DNA from: Forficula auricularia
Lineage: Eukaryota > Arthropoda > Insecta > Dermaptera > Forficulidae
DNA: 64,000 nucleotides
Assembly (NCBI GenBank): GCA_024734495.1
Contig: JALMQS010000136.1
Location: forward strand, 558,001-622,000
Reading direction: 5' to 3'
Under the pieces are notes generated by a model that saw nothing but the letters and a program-made list of their open reading frames with translations, was not told where the DNA came from and did no database searches. Positions 31,408 to 41,114 of the stretch are shown here, piece after piece (the first letter of the stretch is position 1; every line of letters begins with the position of its first letter). Made by a program: the position numbers and the translations under genes.

Positions 31408-32225
31408 ACCGACTTCAAAAAAGGAGGAGGTTCTCTATTCAACTGAATTTTTTTTGCCTGTGTTACCTCATATCTCCGCCAATTGTGAACCGATTTTGAT
31501 TATTTTTTTGCATTGGGTTCAGTCTAGTTCCAGATTGGTCCCATTTTTTTCAATGGTATTGGCCCTTTTTAACCGACTTCAAAAAAGGAGGAGATTCTCT
31601 ATTCGAGTGAATTTTTTTTTGTGCCTATGTCACCTCATATCTCCGCCAATTGTGAACCAATTTTGAAAAAAAAATTTGCATTGGGTCCAATCTACCTTCC
31701 GATTGGTCCCATTTTTTTTATAGCTATTAGACCTTTTTTATTAGGTTTTCTCATGCCTAACTTCTTTGTTTATAAACCGATTTCGATGATTCTTTTTTTA
31801 TTGGAAAGGAGGTATCTTACAGATGGTGTCATATTAATTTGGTCAAGTTTTGATGATAGGATCACTATTAATAACATCACTAAAAAGAGAAAAATAAAAA
31901 TAATTTTTAAGAAAAATATAAAACCGACTTCAAAAAAATTAAATGCAACAAATAAAATACACTAAAAGGTATAAAATAATTATTATCTTATTTAGTTACA
32001 ACTAAACGACGAAATATTAACATGAAATTACTTTTTAAGTCGGTGCCAAACATATACCTTTTATGAATCGCATTGGCACCGAGTACAAAAAGTAATTTCA
32101 TGTTAATATTTCGTAGTTTAGTTGTAACTAAATAAGTTAATAATTATTTTATACCTTTTAGTGTATTTTATTTGTTGCATTTAATTTTTTTAAAGTCGGT
32201 TTTATTTTTTTCTTAAAAATTATTT
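31408..32225 (+). mobile_element. GAC element with internal tandem start
   Basis: AACCGACTTCAAAAAAGGAGG occurs at 31408 and again at 31570, with the same CTCATATCTCCGCCAATTG and GATTGGTCCCATTTTTTT blocks after each. A GAC copy has been inserted in, or duplicated from, the first 160 bp of another. The second copy is complete to GTCGGTTTTATTTTTTTC at 32210. Confidence 0.75.
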
Positions 32226-32283
32226 TTTGTCGTGTTATTTAAAAGTGTCCACCGGCAAACTTTGTCAGAAAATGTCTTCTATA

Positions 32284-33234
32284 GGGAGACCGGGTCCAGT
32301 TGATGCACTTTTTACTTCCTGATTTTTGTAATTTTTTCCTGTCATCATTTTGAAATAAAGATGGTGTAATTCGTAACTATAACTATTTGACTATAACTTC
32401 TGATATTTAAATTCTTTATAAAATTAAATTTGTCTTGTCAAAAAAAGTTTTAAAAAATTTGAAAGATGTATCAACTTGACCCGGTCTGGGTCAAGTTGAT
32501 ACGCCTTTGTAGTAAGCTAATACGGTGTCAGGAATTGATAAAATAATAGACAAAACAGAAATATGAACAAGTTTTATTGTAACTATAAAAGATATTTTAA
32601 AATCTACAACATTTTGGGGAAAATGAAAGCTGTAACAATCATTGATTGTGACCGATTACTCCGACTCTGAAGAGGAATTTGGGTCTGATTGACAGTTAAT
32701 ACAAGTGTAAAAGGGGTTGTTCTCTGCACAGGCTATGTGTGCCCACTTCTTGCAGGAAATACACTGGATGTCGTGGCCAGGTTTGGTTGAAGAATAACTC
32801 TTGAAACACATCAAACAAAAAGACTCTCTTATGTTGATACGCCGTATCAATTTGACCCAAAATAAGTGTATCAACTTGACCCAAACGTCGCCATTACACT
32901 AAACTCTAAAATACGTGAAACCGGAAACAGTTAGAACAAAGTTAAAAAGGTAAAATTCTTACCTTTATAACATGTAACAACGTGATGTCGTCGATAACAC
33001 AATTTACGAACAAATGAACTTACAATAATAGTTGAAAACACAAAAATTTACTTTCGACGATGAAAAACAGTTTTTAGTTCACAACTAACAAAGCGAAGCA
33101 ACCTCCTCCAAGTGATCACGCGTGATTGCAGAGTAGCAATCGGTTGTCTGCCCAAGCCAGTCGCAACTTGTCTGTGTCTGCGCATTAGGAAGTGTTTTGG
33201 CCTGTATCAACTTGACCCTGTATCAAATAGACCC
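32284..33234 (-). mobile_element. Tigger/pogo-like element with GGGTCAAGTTGATAC repeats
   Basis: GGGTCCAGTTGATGCA near the left end and GTATCAACTTGACCCTG near the right are inverted. The GGGTCAAGTTGATAC word recurs internally at about 32488, 32842 and 32866 in both orientations. Such subterminal words are typical of transposase binding sites. The only coding remnant is the tail at 32656-32874. The assignment to Tigger/pogo rests on that tail and is tentative. Confidence 0.5.
32656..32874 (-). pseudogene. Cys/His zinc-binding tail of a DDE transposase
   Basis: The frame on the minus strand contains CLMCFKSY, then CISCKKWAHIACAE, then CINCQSDPNSSSESE and stop. The spacing C-x2-C ... C-x2-C ... 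H-x2-C ... C-x2-C, with an acidic Ser/Glu tail, matches the short PHD/RING-like finger found at the C-terminus of many jerky/Tigger-type transposases. Upstream catalytic coding sequence is absent. Only about 60 residues remain, so it is a remnant. Confidence 0.55.
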
Positions 33235-33239
33235 TACTC

Positions 33240-33960
33240 CTTTACACTGAGTAATTTTTTTCATTTTTTTTGAAGTATATCGAATAAAATGAAAAAATAA
33301 AATAAAAATAACCTAGAACACAAGCCTCTATATTTTTTGAACCCCTAAGATAAAATGAAAGCGAGCCTGCGGACCTCCAGGCTCGGCGGGCTACAATTGC
33401 CACTCTGCTAAAATATGTATATCAAGTAGATCAACTCAAGCTAATCAATTAGGAAAATTAATTAGAATATTCCAGTGTTTTCCGTCATTTATTGATGAAC
33501 ACATATATCTATATTTAACTCTTCATCTCTGAAAAACTACCAATTGACTTAAGTTTAAGAATGTTAATAGTGAAGTGACAATCGAATTTACAAAGTCACT
33601 TTTTCCTCCTATAGGTACAATCAAAAACAAAAATGTCATAAAAAACCTAGTTAATTATTATATTTCAATATTTAATAAAAGAAAAAATTGTGAATTTATT
33701 AAATTACATATCAATAAATGTAAAAAAATGATTAAAAAAATGTAGTTTTTGAACAAAGAGTAGGTATAGCCGGGTTTTCATGTGTAATCTGCCCTCAACT
33801 GGAGTTATTCCAGTTACAATATACATTTTTATACAATAAATTAACAAATTAAAAAAACTAAAAAACTAATTTATAGTAAAGATTTGAGCATCTTCTTTTT
33901 GAAAATAGTTGGAATGTTTTTCAAAAATTAGCTCGGGTTCAGATTAACAAATCAATTTTA
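33240..33960. other. AT-rich DNA with a short shared motif
   Basis: Mostly unrecognised. GTATAGCCGGGTTTTCATG at 33765 matches GTATAGCCGGGTTTGTATG at 30596, each followed by AATCTGCCC, so a small dispersed repeat begins here. Confidence 0.4.
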
Positions 33961-33964
33961 AAAG

Positions 33965-34235
33965 AGAAAGAATTTAATTTTTAGGACAGATTCCAAGATT
34001 TTAATAGAAATATTATTAAATTGCGATATCAGAGGGGATTCATCCCCCCAGGAGTCGAACCTGAGAACTCTCAGAGAGAGGTTTTTGTCTCGAGAGTGTG
34101 AGCTGACTGCCCGGAAAGCATGTTAGTTCTCAGGTTCGACTCCTGGCGTGGCGGGATGAATCCCCTCTGATATCGCAATTTAATAATATTTCTATTAAAA
34201 TCTTAGAATCTGTCCTAAAAATTAAATTTTTTTTT
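33965..34235. repeat. Long inverted repeat with tRNA-like B boxes
   Basis: Arms at about 33972-34067 and 34125-34230 pair over TTTTAATAGAAATATTATT, AAATTGCGATATCAGAGGGG, ATTCATCC and GGTTCGACTCCTG. Each arm contains a consensus pol III B box GGTTCGACTCC. Between them lies AGCTGACTGCCCGG, which may be an A-box remnant. The layout is two tRNA-like SINE heads facing each other. Confidence 0.65.
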
Positions 34236-34237
34236 AA

Positions 34238-34700
34238 TTTTATTGAACCAATTATTTTACATGAATTAATGTATACATTGTATTTGAGCTTCGACTTCGG
34301 AGATTACTTCTCCACCATCGAATGTCCTTGATCATCTTTTCAGTCCTTGTTTTTAATAAGAGGAAAAAACTAATTAAATAAAAAAACCTCTTTTCCGATA
34401 ATTATTCCAATTCCATTTTCGTTCCCCCTCTTCACATTCCTTTTCTAAAAATTAAATTCTTTTTTTTTAATAACAAATTTTATTAAACCAATTATTTTAC
34501 ATGCATTAATGTATACATTGTATTTGAGCTTCGACTTCGGAGATTACTTCTCCACCATCGAATGTCCTTGATCATCTTTTCAGTCCTTGTTTTTAATAAG
34601 AGGAAAAAACTAATTAAATAAAAAAAACCTCTTTTCCGATAATTATTTCAATTCCATTATAAATTCATTAATCTCTTTCCAAAAATTAAATTCTTTCTCT
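34238..34700 (-). repeat. Two tandem MOD units
   Basis: Units at 34238-34430 and 34480-34670, nearly identical through the conserved block but with unlike pyrimidine-rich spacers (TTTCGTTCCCCCTCTTC versus a short TTATAAATTCATTAATC). Both carry the ATCGAATGTCC variant of the hairpin flank. They are followed by the MOD terminal segment (TTTGCGGAATTTAACAG) at 34733. Confidence 0.85.
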
Positions 34701-34810
34701 AATTTATAGTCTTAATTATTTTATAAAAAAAGTTTGCGGAATTTAACAGAATGTAATGTATTTATTTGCAACGAAATTTTCTCTGGAGAGAGACGGACTG
34801 GTAGAAACTT

Positions 34811-34995
34811 TAATTGAATGTAATGGAAGGCAGCCCAGAAGTAGTGGTGAAACCCCGAAGAAGGAGGGAAAAATCCTCCGAAACGTCGGTTTGAAAGGAA
34901 AGGAGGAAGGATTCCAATAAATTACACCTTATTTTATATGCGTTAATTTTTTCTTTCCTCACTACCTCTGGGCTGCCTTCCATTACATTCAAGTA
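34811..34995 (+). mobile_element. Small inverted-repeat element with hammerhead-like core
   Basis: Outer arms AATGTAATGGAAGGCAGCCC and GGGCTGCCTTCCATTACATT are perfectly complementary. Inside at 34849-34893: AAACC, CCGAAGA, A, GGAGG, loop, CCTCC, GAA, ACGT, C, GGTTT. Stem I pairs 5 bp and helix II 5 bp. U4 of the core is C here, which should inactivate it. The element is inserted in the MOD terminal region. Confidence 0.7.
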
Positions 34996-35084
34996 ATTTT
35001 TTTTTTTATTGATTCATCCCAAGTATTTATTTATTTTTATTATATTTATATTATTACATTTAAATTGAGTAGGTAAACAATTAT

Positions 35085-35215
35085 TTTTATAGAGAAATGT
35101 TTGCGGAATTTAACAGAACAAAAGCTACATTAATAGATAGATATACACAGATAGATACATACATAAGTGAAGCTAATATAAAGTATGTAATAATATAATA
35201 CAATTTATTAGACAT
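35085..35215 (-). repeat. MOD terminal segment
   Basis: AGGTAAACAATTATTTTTATAG, GCGGAATTTAACAGAAC, ATACATA repeats and GTGAAGCTAATATAAAG match 55128-55260 and the start of the array at 9130. It probably marks an outer boundary of the element that carries the MOD arrays. Confidence 0.7.
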
Positions 35216-35695
35216 TTAATCGTAGTGTGAGCAATATCTTTTGATATCCCTCACACTACATGAAAAGAAGTCTAATTGTGAGGAGTTTGCCTCAAGCATT
35301 ACTCTATTCAGCCCTGTATACTTTGAATAATTAGTATTACAAATGGGGATAAAAAAGGTTTCGACAATGCTACTGTAATATTGAGGCAATTTAAAATTAA
35401 TATATTGGAGAATTTCACAATAATCAATCAGACCATTCAACAGTTTGCGAAGGAATATCAAGTCATTTTGTAGTCTACGGGATGTCCAACTTTGGATATT
35501 TAGTTCGGTTCTTAAGAGTCTAGAAGAGGGATAGTTATATGGGGTAAGAGAATTATTAGTTGATGAGAATTTATATGAAATAATTTTTAAAAATTTATTT
35601 TGCACTCTTTCAATTTGGTCAATTTGATGTTGGACATGCGGTGACCAAATTAGACTGCACTATTCCAACTTGCTTCTTACTATAATTATGCATTC
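35216..35695 (-). pseudogene. Jockey-type LINE reverse transcriptase C-terminus
   Basis: Minus-strand frame, about 150 codons, with one in-frame TAG where the family has Tyr in a SKLEYC-like segment. Readable blocks in order: CSLIWSPHVQHQIDQIERVQ, NKFLKIISYKF, SWTSRRLQNDLIFLRKLLNG, IDYCEILQYINFKLP and LNRVML. This IER-Q-KFL / R--DL-FL-KLLNG pattern is the usual C-terminus of Jockey-like ORF2. 5'-truncated; it ends against a MOD terminal segment. Confidence 0.8.
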
Positions 35696-35739
35696 GAATC
35701 GAACTCTCTGATTTGCGGGTTGCAACGATAGGCGTTAAA

Positions 35740-36145
35740 TATTAAAAGATGTATTTGAATATCACTAAAAAAAAAATAATAATAAATAAATAAATAAAAG
35801 TCAAAAAAGAATAAAACCAACACCTATTTAAATGAGAATTTGTATCCTCAAGAAGTTTGGTTATATATAGTTATATAAGAAAAATTCTCAAAAACTAATC
35901 AAAACAATAAATAAATAAAATTCGATCTAATTTCAATATCACAACAGTCGTATTAATTTGCAAAGCCAGAAATTTTGTTAGAGGAAGGTGTCAAGGTTCG
36001 AAGGATGTTATACGGCTTGGAAGGCGTCATATGCCTTATTAATTCATCCGGTCTGTTATTAATTGTTGTAAATTTATAATTAGAGCAAGAGAAAATTAAT
36101 GCTTTCAAAGTTCTCAAGAGTTTCTTAAACAAAATAGCATTTATA
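35740..36145. other. Unrecognised AT-rich DNA
   Basis: Includes a short AAATAAATAAATAAATAAA run near 35780. A 69-codon minus frame at 35953-36162 has no recognisable domain. Confidence 0.4.
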
Positions 36146-36348
36146 CATAAGGGGCCGTCCATAAATTACGTCACACGAATTTCAAGATTTTTGGACACCC
36201 TCCCCATGTGTTACATTCAGTCACATTTACATTGAGCCCCCTTGTATTGTGAAGTCATACTATCTCTTTTATACCCTCATTGTTTGCTTACAATTTTTTA
36301 TTTTAACAACATTTTCAGAAATAATAATAACCTGAAATCTAAAAAATA

Positions 36349-37237
36349 CAGGGTGGGTCAGAATGCAGTCCCTAGTTCCAAAAAATCACTGAAGGGCCCC
36401 CAGACCAAATAGAGGGGCGTGGCAGGTGCCGTTAGGTTGGGTGAGCAATACCGTTCTCAGTAGACACCATGCCGTGGTCAGGTGAGCAACGGGGCTTTAT
36501 TGTGGAGACGTATTTTAAAACGGGGAAAGCCTTGTGGCGACACAGAGGAGTTTTTTTGTTAAAATTTTCGATACTGGCATCTGAAAACCCTTGTAAACTG
36601 CATCAAAGATCTCTTCACAGCCCAAAATAACAGTTTGGTGCGCTGTGTCCTCTATAGGCATTATTGGGCCTTATTTTTTGAATCCGAAGGATTAACTGTT
36701 ACCGTGAATTCGGCTCGCTATTGTGACATGTTGGAGAACTTTTTGCGCCCCAAAATGGAAGAGTATGACGAGCAACACGAAGTCTTCTGGTTTCAACAAG
36801 AGCCACGGCCCATACTGCCAGTCGTTCACACAAAATTTTGCAAGAGCTCTTTCCCGGTCGCCTGATCTCTTTCCGGGGAGATGTTACATTGTCCCCTTGC
36901 TCCGCCGATTTGACCCCGTGTGACTTTTTTCTCTGACGTCAAAGCTGAGGTATACAAAGTTCGACCTCGAACCCTTCAAGGTCTGAAGGAAGCGATTGAG
37001 GGCGTCATCGCTGGAATTTCGCAAGATATACTGGGAAGAGTGGCCGAAAACTTCTTTGAAAGGCCCAATATGTGCATTGCTCCCAAAGGCTGCCACTTGG
37101 ACGATATCATTTTCAAAACATCGTGAAAAAAAACGGTACTATATGTACTTTTGAGCAATAAAATCCTTTTTTATCTATCTTGAACCGTTTTCTTGCAATT
37201 AACCCTTCAATCAGGCACTGCATTCTGCCCCACTCTG
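36349..37237 (+). mobile_element. Tc1/mariner-superfamily element with TIRs
   Basis: CAGGGTGGGTCAGAATGCAG (left) and CTGCATTCTGCCCCACTCTG (right) are imperfect 20-bp terminal repeats, each flanked by TA. The internal transposase is a pseudogene. Confidence 0.8.
36469..37126 (+). pseudogene. Tc1/mariner-superfamily transposase, frameshifted
   Basis: Starts at ATG 36469 with a MPWSGEQRGFIVETYFKTG-type N-terminus (DUF4817-like helix-turn-helix domain common in arthropod elements). Much of the middle is deleted. It resumes with FFESEGLTVTVNSARYCDML, FLRPKMEE and WFQQE-R, where catalytic QQDGA is degraded to QQEPR. RSPDLFPGRC and a shifted PCDFF-like stretch then lead to VYKVRPRTLQGLKEAIE and IIFKTS before the stop at 37126. 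At least three frameshifts and deletions. Confidence 0.75.
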
Positions 37238-37254
37238 TATATTTAAAAAATTTC

Positions 37255-37432
37255 ACAAAAAGAAACAAAGAGGTTGTCTTCTGCTTGATGCAAATAAACA
37301 TATATATATACAGATATATAATTTTGATATATATCTATGAATGTTTATTTGCATCAAGCAGAGGACAACCTCTTTGTTTCTTTTTGTGAATCAACAACTC
37401 TGCTACTCTCGGCAAAACAAAAACTTTTCAAT
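37255..37432. mobile_element. HHF foldback without hammerhead core
   Basis: Arms with GAAACAAAGAGGTTGTC and GCAAATAAACATA / TGTTTATTTGCATCAAGCAG meet near 37315; the right arm continues to CTCTCGGCAAAACAAAAAC and TTTTCAATT. No clear duplication of target was identified. It lies just outside the mariner right end and inside the older TIR element. Confidence 0.75.
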
Positions 37433-37559
37433 TCAAATATTTTAATTTGACTTTTCTGACATCACAATTTTTAAGATCCCCGGGTCCCCCTTGTCACATT
37501 TTGTCACAAAAAAAAACTCTCCCTTTATTGTGTGACGTAATTTATGAACGGCCCCCTAA

Positions 37560-38050
37560 AATAATTTAATTTCAAACAACAAACATAACCTATTTTCTTG
37601 GGACTTTAGGGGTTCTCTGGATCATTCCTCTATCAACATGCCTGCTCGTGTCGCTTCCCCCTGGAATGAAAAATGAGCTTCAGCAAAGCCCCGCTTAGCT
37701 CGAAATCAATTCTGGATTAGTGGAATGTTAAACTTCGGTTAATATGTATAACAAATTTGTGAACAAGTAGAGATTTAAATAATTTTTGAATTGGGCAGGT
37801 CTCCAAATATTTACTTCTCAATGAAGATTTGGAAGAAGAAATAGAAAATAAATTTAGTTGGGTGATTTAAAAGAAGGAGAGATTGTGAGTGAAAGACGTC
37901 TGGTAAATGAAAACGTAAGGCCTGTTTCAAAAGCATTCGCAACAGGTTTCAAATCATCAAGCACATGTGCATTTTTAAAGCGTAAGATAAATGAAAATGT
38001 CCATTGCAACTATTGTAAAAGCAAACTAAATAATTAAACTCTAGTTATTA
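37560..38050. other. Unrecognised AT-rich DNA
   Basis: No repeat family or frame recognised. Confidence 0.4.
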
Positions 38051-38059
38051 AAAAATAAG

Positions 38060-38731
38060 CTGATGTGGCCATCCACATGACTTTACCATACACCCAGACC
38101 CCTCTCTTATATTTAATATATAAAAAATATTTATAATCATGTAGGGGGTTAGTTTTTGGATTTTTAGTCTTCTGGGGGCCCACTGATTATGTATGCGAAA
38201 TTTGGTTAAGTTTGATCAAAGAAGGCCTAGATTTTTATTTTTTGACACCCCCCATTTTAGCCATAGAAAAAAATCTTGTCGTTATTATAGGTTCATTTTT
38301 TGGTATATTTCATTTTTCTTGTTTTTACTTTAAAATACAAAGTATGGTTGCGCATGTAGTTTTGGTCCATTGAGATTTAGAGCTGATTAGATTTTGGTGC
38401 ATATCGACCCCAAATTAAGGGCGGTGGAGGGGGGGTTAAAAATTAAAAATCTAGGGTATTTGAGCAAACTCAACCAAATTTTGTATACATAATCAGTGGA
38501 CCCCCAGAAGTCTAAAAATGCAAAAACTAAACGCCCAAAATGGGGGGGAGGGTGTAGGGTCAAAAAATGAAAATCTCGGCCATTTACCAAACTCAACCAA
38601 ATTTTGTATACATAATCAGTGGGACCCCAGAGGTATAAAAATGCAAAAACTAGCCCCCCCCTCCCCTACATGATTATAAATAATTTTAGGGCCCAGGTTG
38701 TATGGTAAAGTCAAGTGGATGGACACATCAG
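38060..38731. mobile_element. STK foldback element with 33-bp ends
   Basis: CTGATGTGGCCATCCACATG plus ACTTTACCATACA at the left is matched at the right by its reverse complement with two differences. The interior has three STK blocks: 38130-38220 (plus) and 38440-38530 and 38570-38660 (minus), each with GTATACATAATCAGTGG next to G or C runs. The left and right halves are partly complementary. Non-coding. Confidence 0.75.
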
Positions 38732-38749
38732 AACACGTCAGCTAATTTT

Positions 38750-39130
38750 AGTTTGAAAATATTATAATTTTAAATTATAAACCACCCCCCTTTAATCTTA
38801 GCTCGAAATGCACCAAAATCTAATCAGCTCTTAATCTCAATACACCAAAACTACGTGTGAAATTTCGTTTTTGATATTCACACTAGTTTTTGAGCTAGCT
38901 CGTCCACAAAATTTTGGTATCGCACAGACGGTCTAACAGACTAACGTACTAAAAGATATTTTGAGAAAACACTTATTATCTCGAAAAATATAATTATTTC
39001 GATGGTCACTTATTAGGGCTTATTTGTAGAGTGAAATACCATGGTTTCGCTCAATTTTTTGAATTAAAATAGTTTCAGCCGTTTTTGAGATATTTCGAAA
39101 AAACGAAGCAAAAAAAAACACTTTTTCCAT
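38750..39130 (+). repeat. Dispersed repeat next to STK, copy 1
   Basis: AATGCACCAAAATCTAATCAGCTC, TTTTTGAGCTAGCTCGTCC, CTCGAAAAATATAATTATTTCG and TTTCAGCCGTTTTTGAGATA recur in the same order at 40800-41100. Confidence 0.7.
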
Positions 39131-39830
39131 GCACGATTACAATACTTGAACATACCCTGTACGGTAAAGAAAAAAAAAAAAAAACTGGATGCGTCTAGAA
39201 AATAAAGCTAAAACTTTTAAATTTCAAAAACAAACCTACCGATTTGACTTGAATAACTCCTCTCATCGATTTATATTGTTTTGTCAATAAAAGCAGGAAG
39301 TGAAAAACTCGTATATTAAATACACCAAATTTTATCTTATTTCATGAAATATTAAATTTATTTTTCTTCAACTCTAAATTAATTCACATTTCCGGTTTAT
39401 GAAATAAACATTTACTGATTTATTACCCCAAACTACTACTTCTTTATTAAACACTTTGAAAGTAACAACGGGAAATTCAACTAGCTTATATAAAATTCAA
39501 TCAATTTTCTATCTATATCTACTATTAATTGAAAAACCACTATTCAAGCATTTCAAATTTATATACAGTATGATTAAACTCCCTCTTGTTCGTGTTTCGA
39601 TTTAAATGGGAAGTGAATTAATTATTTATTAGAAATTTTAACTTATTTTCTAACTTCGTCAATGGTGTGTAATAATTTCGATTCGATCTCTGTTTTAAAT
39701 AATAATAATTATAATATGAAATTTAAATGGTTTGGTGGGTTCTAAATATGTTAATTTTTAAACCTAGAACACAGAAGCTTTTACACAAACAAAAAGATGC
39801 GAGCCAAAACACAATTTTTACTTTCACATT
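39130..39830. other. Unrecognised AT-rich DNA
   Basis: A poly-A stretch near 39170-39184 and no recognisable element. Confidence 0.4.
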
Positions 39831-39834
39831 TATA

Positions 39835-40375
39835 TACTATAGAATATATTAATGTGAAATATTGCGATCGCCTGCCTGGGTTCTGACACTTTGAGAACAG
39901 AGATGAAAAAAGTTCATTTGATTTTGTAACTTCTAGGTGGAAGGAATCGACGCCCTTAATAGATGGAAACCGGATTTAGGACATAAAACTTGATATTGTG
40001 TTCCCAGAGGCCAAAAAGGGACCAAAAATCCATTGGTCAATGCGTATGTACGTATGTACAGTCCCTCCGTTTCGGAAGCTTTTCAGAGCTACGAAACTTA
40101 AGCTCGCTATATTCTAGAAGGAGTACAGCAAGCTTTTGGCTGAAATCGGAACAGCGGAAGTTGACATTTACCTACATGAAATATTTTTCGTTTTTTTTTT
40201 GATTTCCTCAAAAACGTTTTGTTTAAAATTGATGTACTTATCAACTGTCACGAGTTATTAGTCGTGTATAAATTTTAATCCGATTGAAATAAAATAAGGG
40301 GGTGTAAATTAAGAGTGTCGCGATGATTTCAAATAAGTGAGAATGAGAAAGTCGTGTGGTGGCCACACCAGTTGA
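39835..40375 (+). repeat. Old dispersed repeat, copy 2
   Basis: Forward copy of the repeat at 395-2045. Contains AATATTGCGATCGCCTGCC, CCAGAGGCCAAAAAGG, ATTCTAGAAGGAGTACAGC, CACGAGTTATTAGTCG and ends near GTGTGGTGGCCACACCAG. A fragment with GAATTGCGATCGCCTTCC also occurs at 50900. Confidence 0.6.
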
Positions 40376-40489
40376 TTAATAACTATGGTATATTCGTGTT
40401 TTATATTAATTTATATCAAGATTTATAAAAAAATAATAATAAATCAATAATTTTTTACTGTTTTTATATATATTCTTTTTTCTATACTT

Positions 40490-41100
40490 CGCTCTAAATT
40501 TTTTTAAAAAAACACGAAAAATTGATTTTTTGACCATACACCCCTTCCCCCCAATTTGGGATGTTAGTTTTTGAATTTTTAGGTTTCTGGGGACCCACTG
40601 ATTAAGTATACAAAATTTGGTTGAGTTTGCTCAAACGGCATAGATTTTAATTTTTCTCTCCCCCCCCCCCCCCCCCATTTTGGTGCCAGCAAGAAAAAAA
40701 ATATTTTCTTTATTATAGGTTCATTTTATAGTATATTTCGTTTTTCTCGTTTTTTAGTTTTTTTTAGTTATTAATTTTTAACCTCTCCCCTCCCCCCTTA
40801 TTTTTGAGTCGATATGCACCAAAATCTAATCAGCTATTAATCTCAATACACCAAAACTACAAGTAAAATTTGGTTTTTTAGTTTTTGAGCTAGCTCATCC
40901 ACAAAAACTTGGTATCTCACGCACGTACTAACAGACAAAATAGTTATTATCTCGAAAAATATGATTTTTTCGATGTTCACTTATTTATTAGGGCTTTTTT
41001 ATAAACGGAAATGCCCTGGTTTTGCCCAATTTTTTTTAATCAAAATAGTTTCAGCCGTTTTTGAGATATTTCGAAAAAACGAAGCAAAAACACAACACTT
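40490..41100 (+). repeat. STK block and dispersed repeat, copy 2
   Basis: An STK block (40560-40660) ending in a C17 run (about 40660-40676) followed by the repeat also found at 38750-39130. A third STK-like inverted partner is missing, so this is a partial copy of the 38.0-39.1 kb region. Confidence 0.65.
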
Positions 41101-41114
41101 TTTTAATTTTTAAT

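Larger units (their letters stand above)
36151..37556. mobile_element. TIR element interrupted by a mariner-like element
   Basis: GGGGCCGTCCATAAATTACG followed by TCACAC at 36151 pairs with GTGTGACGTAATTTATGAAC followed by GGCCCC ending 37556. Subterminal CCCCCTTGT and TGTCACATTTTGTCAC support an inverted pair. The original element would be about 0.3-0.5 kb once the mariner-like insert and the HHF piece are removed. A related end is at 24728. Class unknown. Confidence 0.65.

Noticed and set aside
32286..32310. Start of a gene-regulatory region because of GGGTCCAGTTGATGC
   Set aside because: The word recurs as terminal and internal repeats of a transposon.
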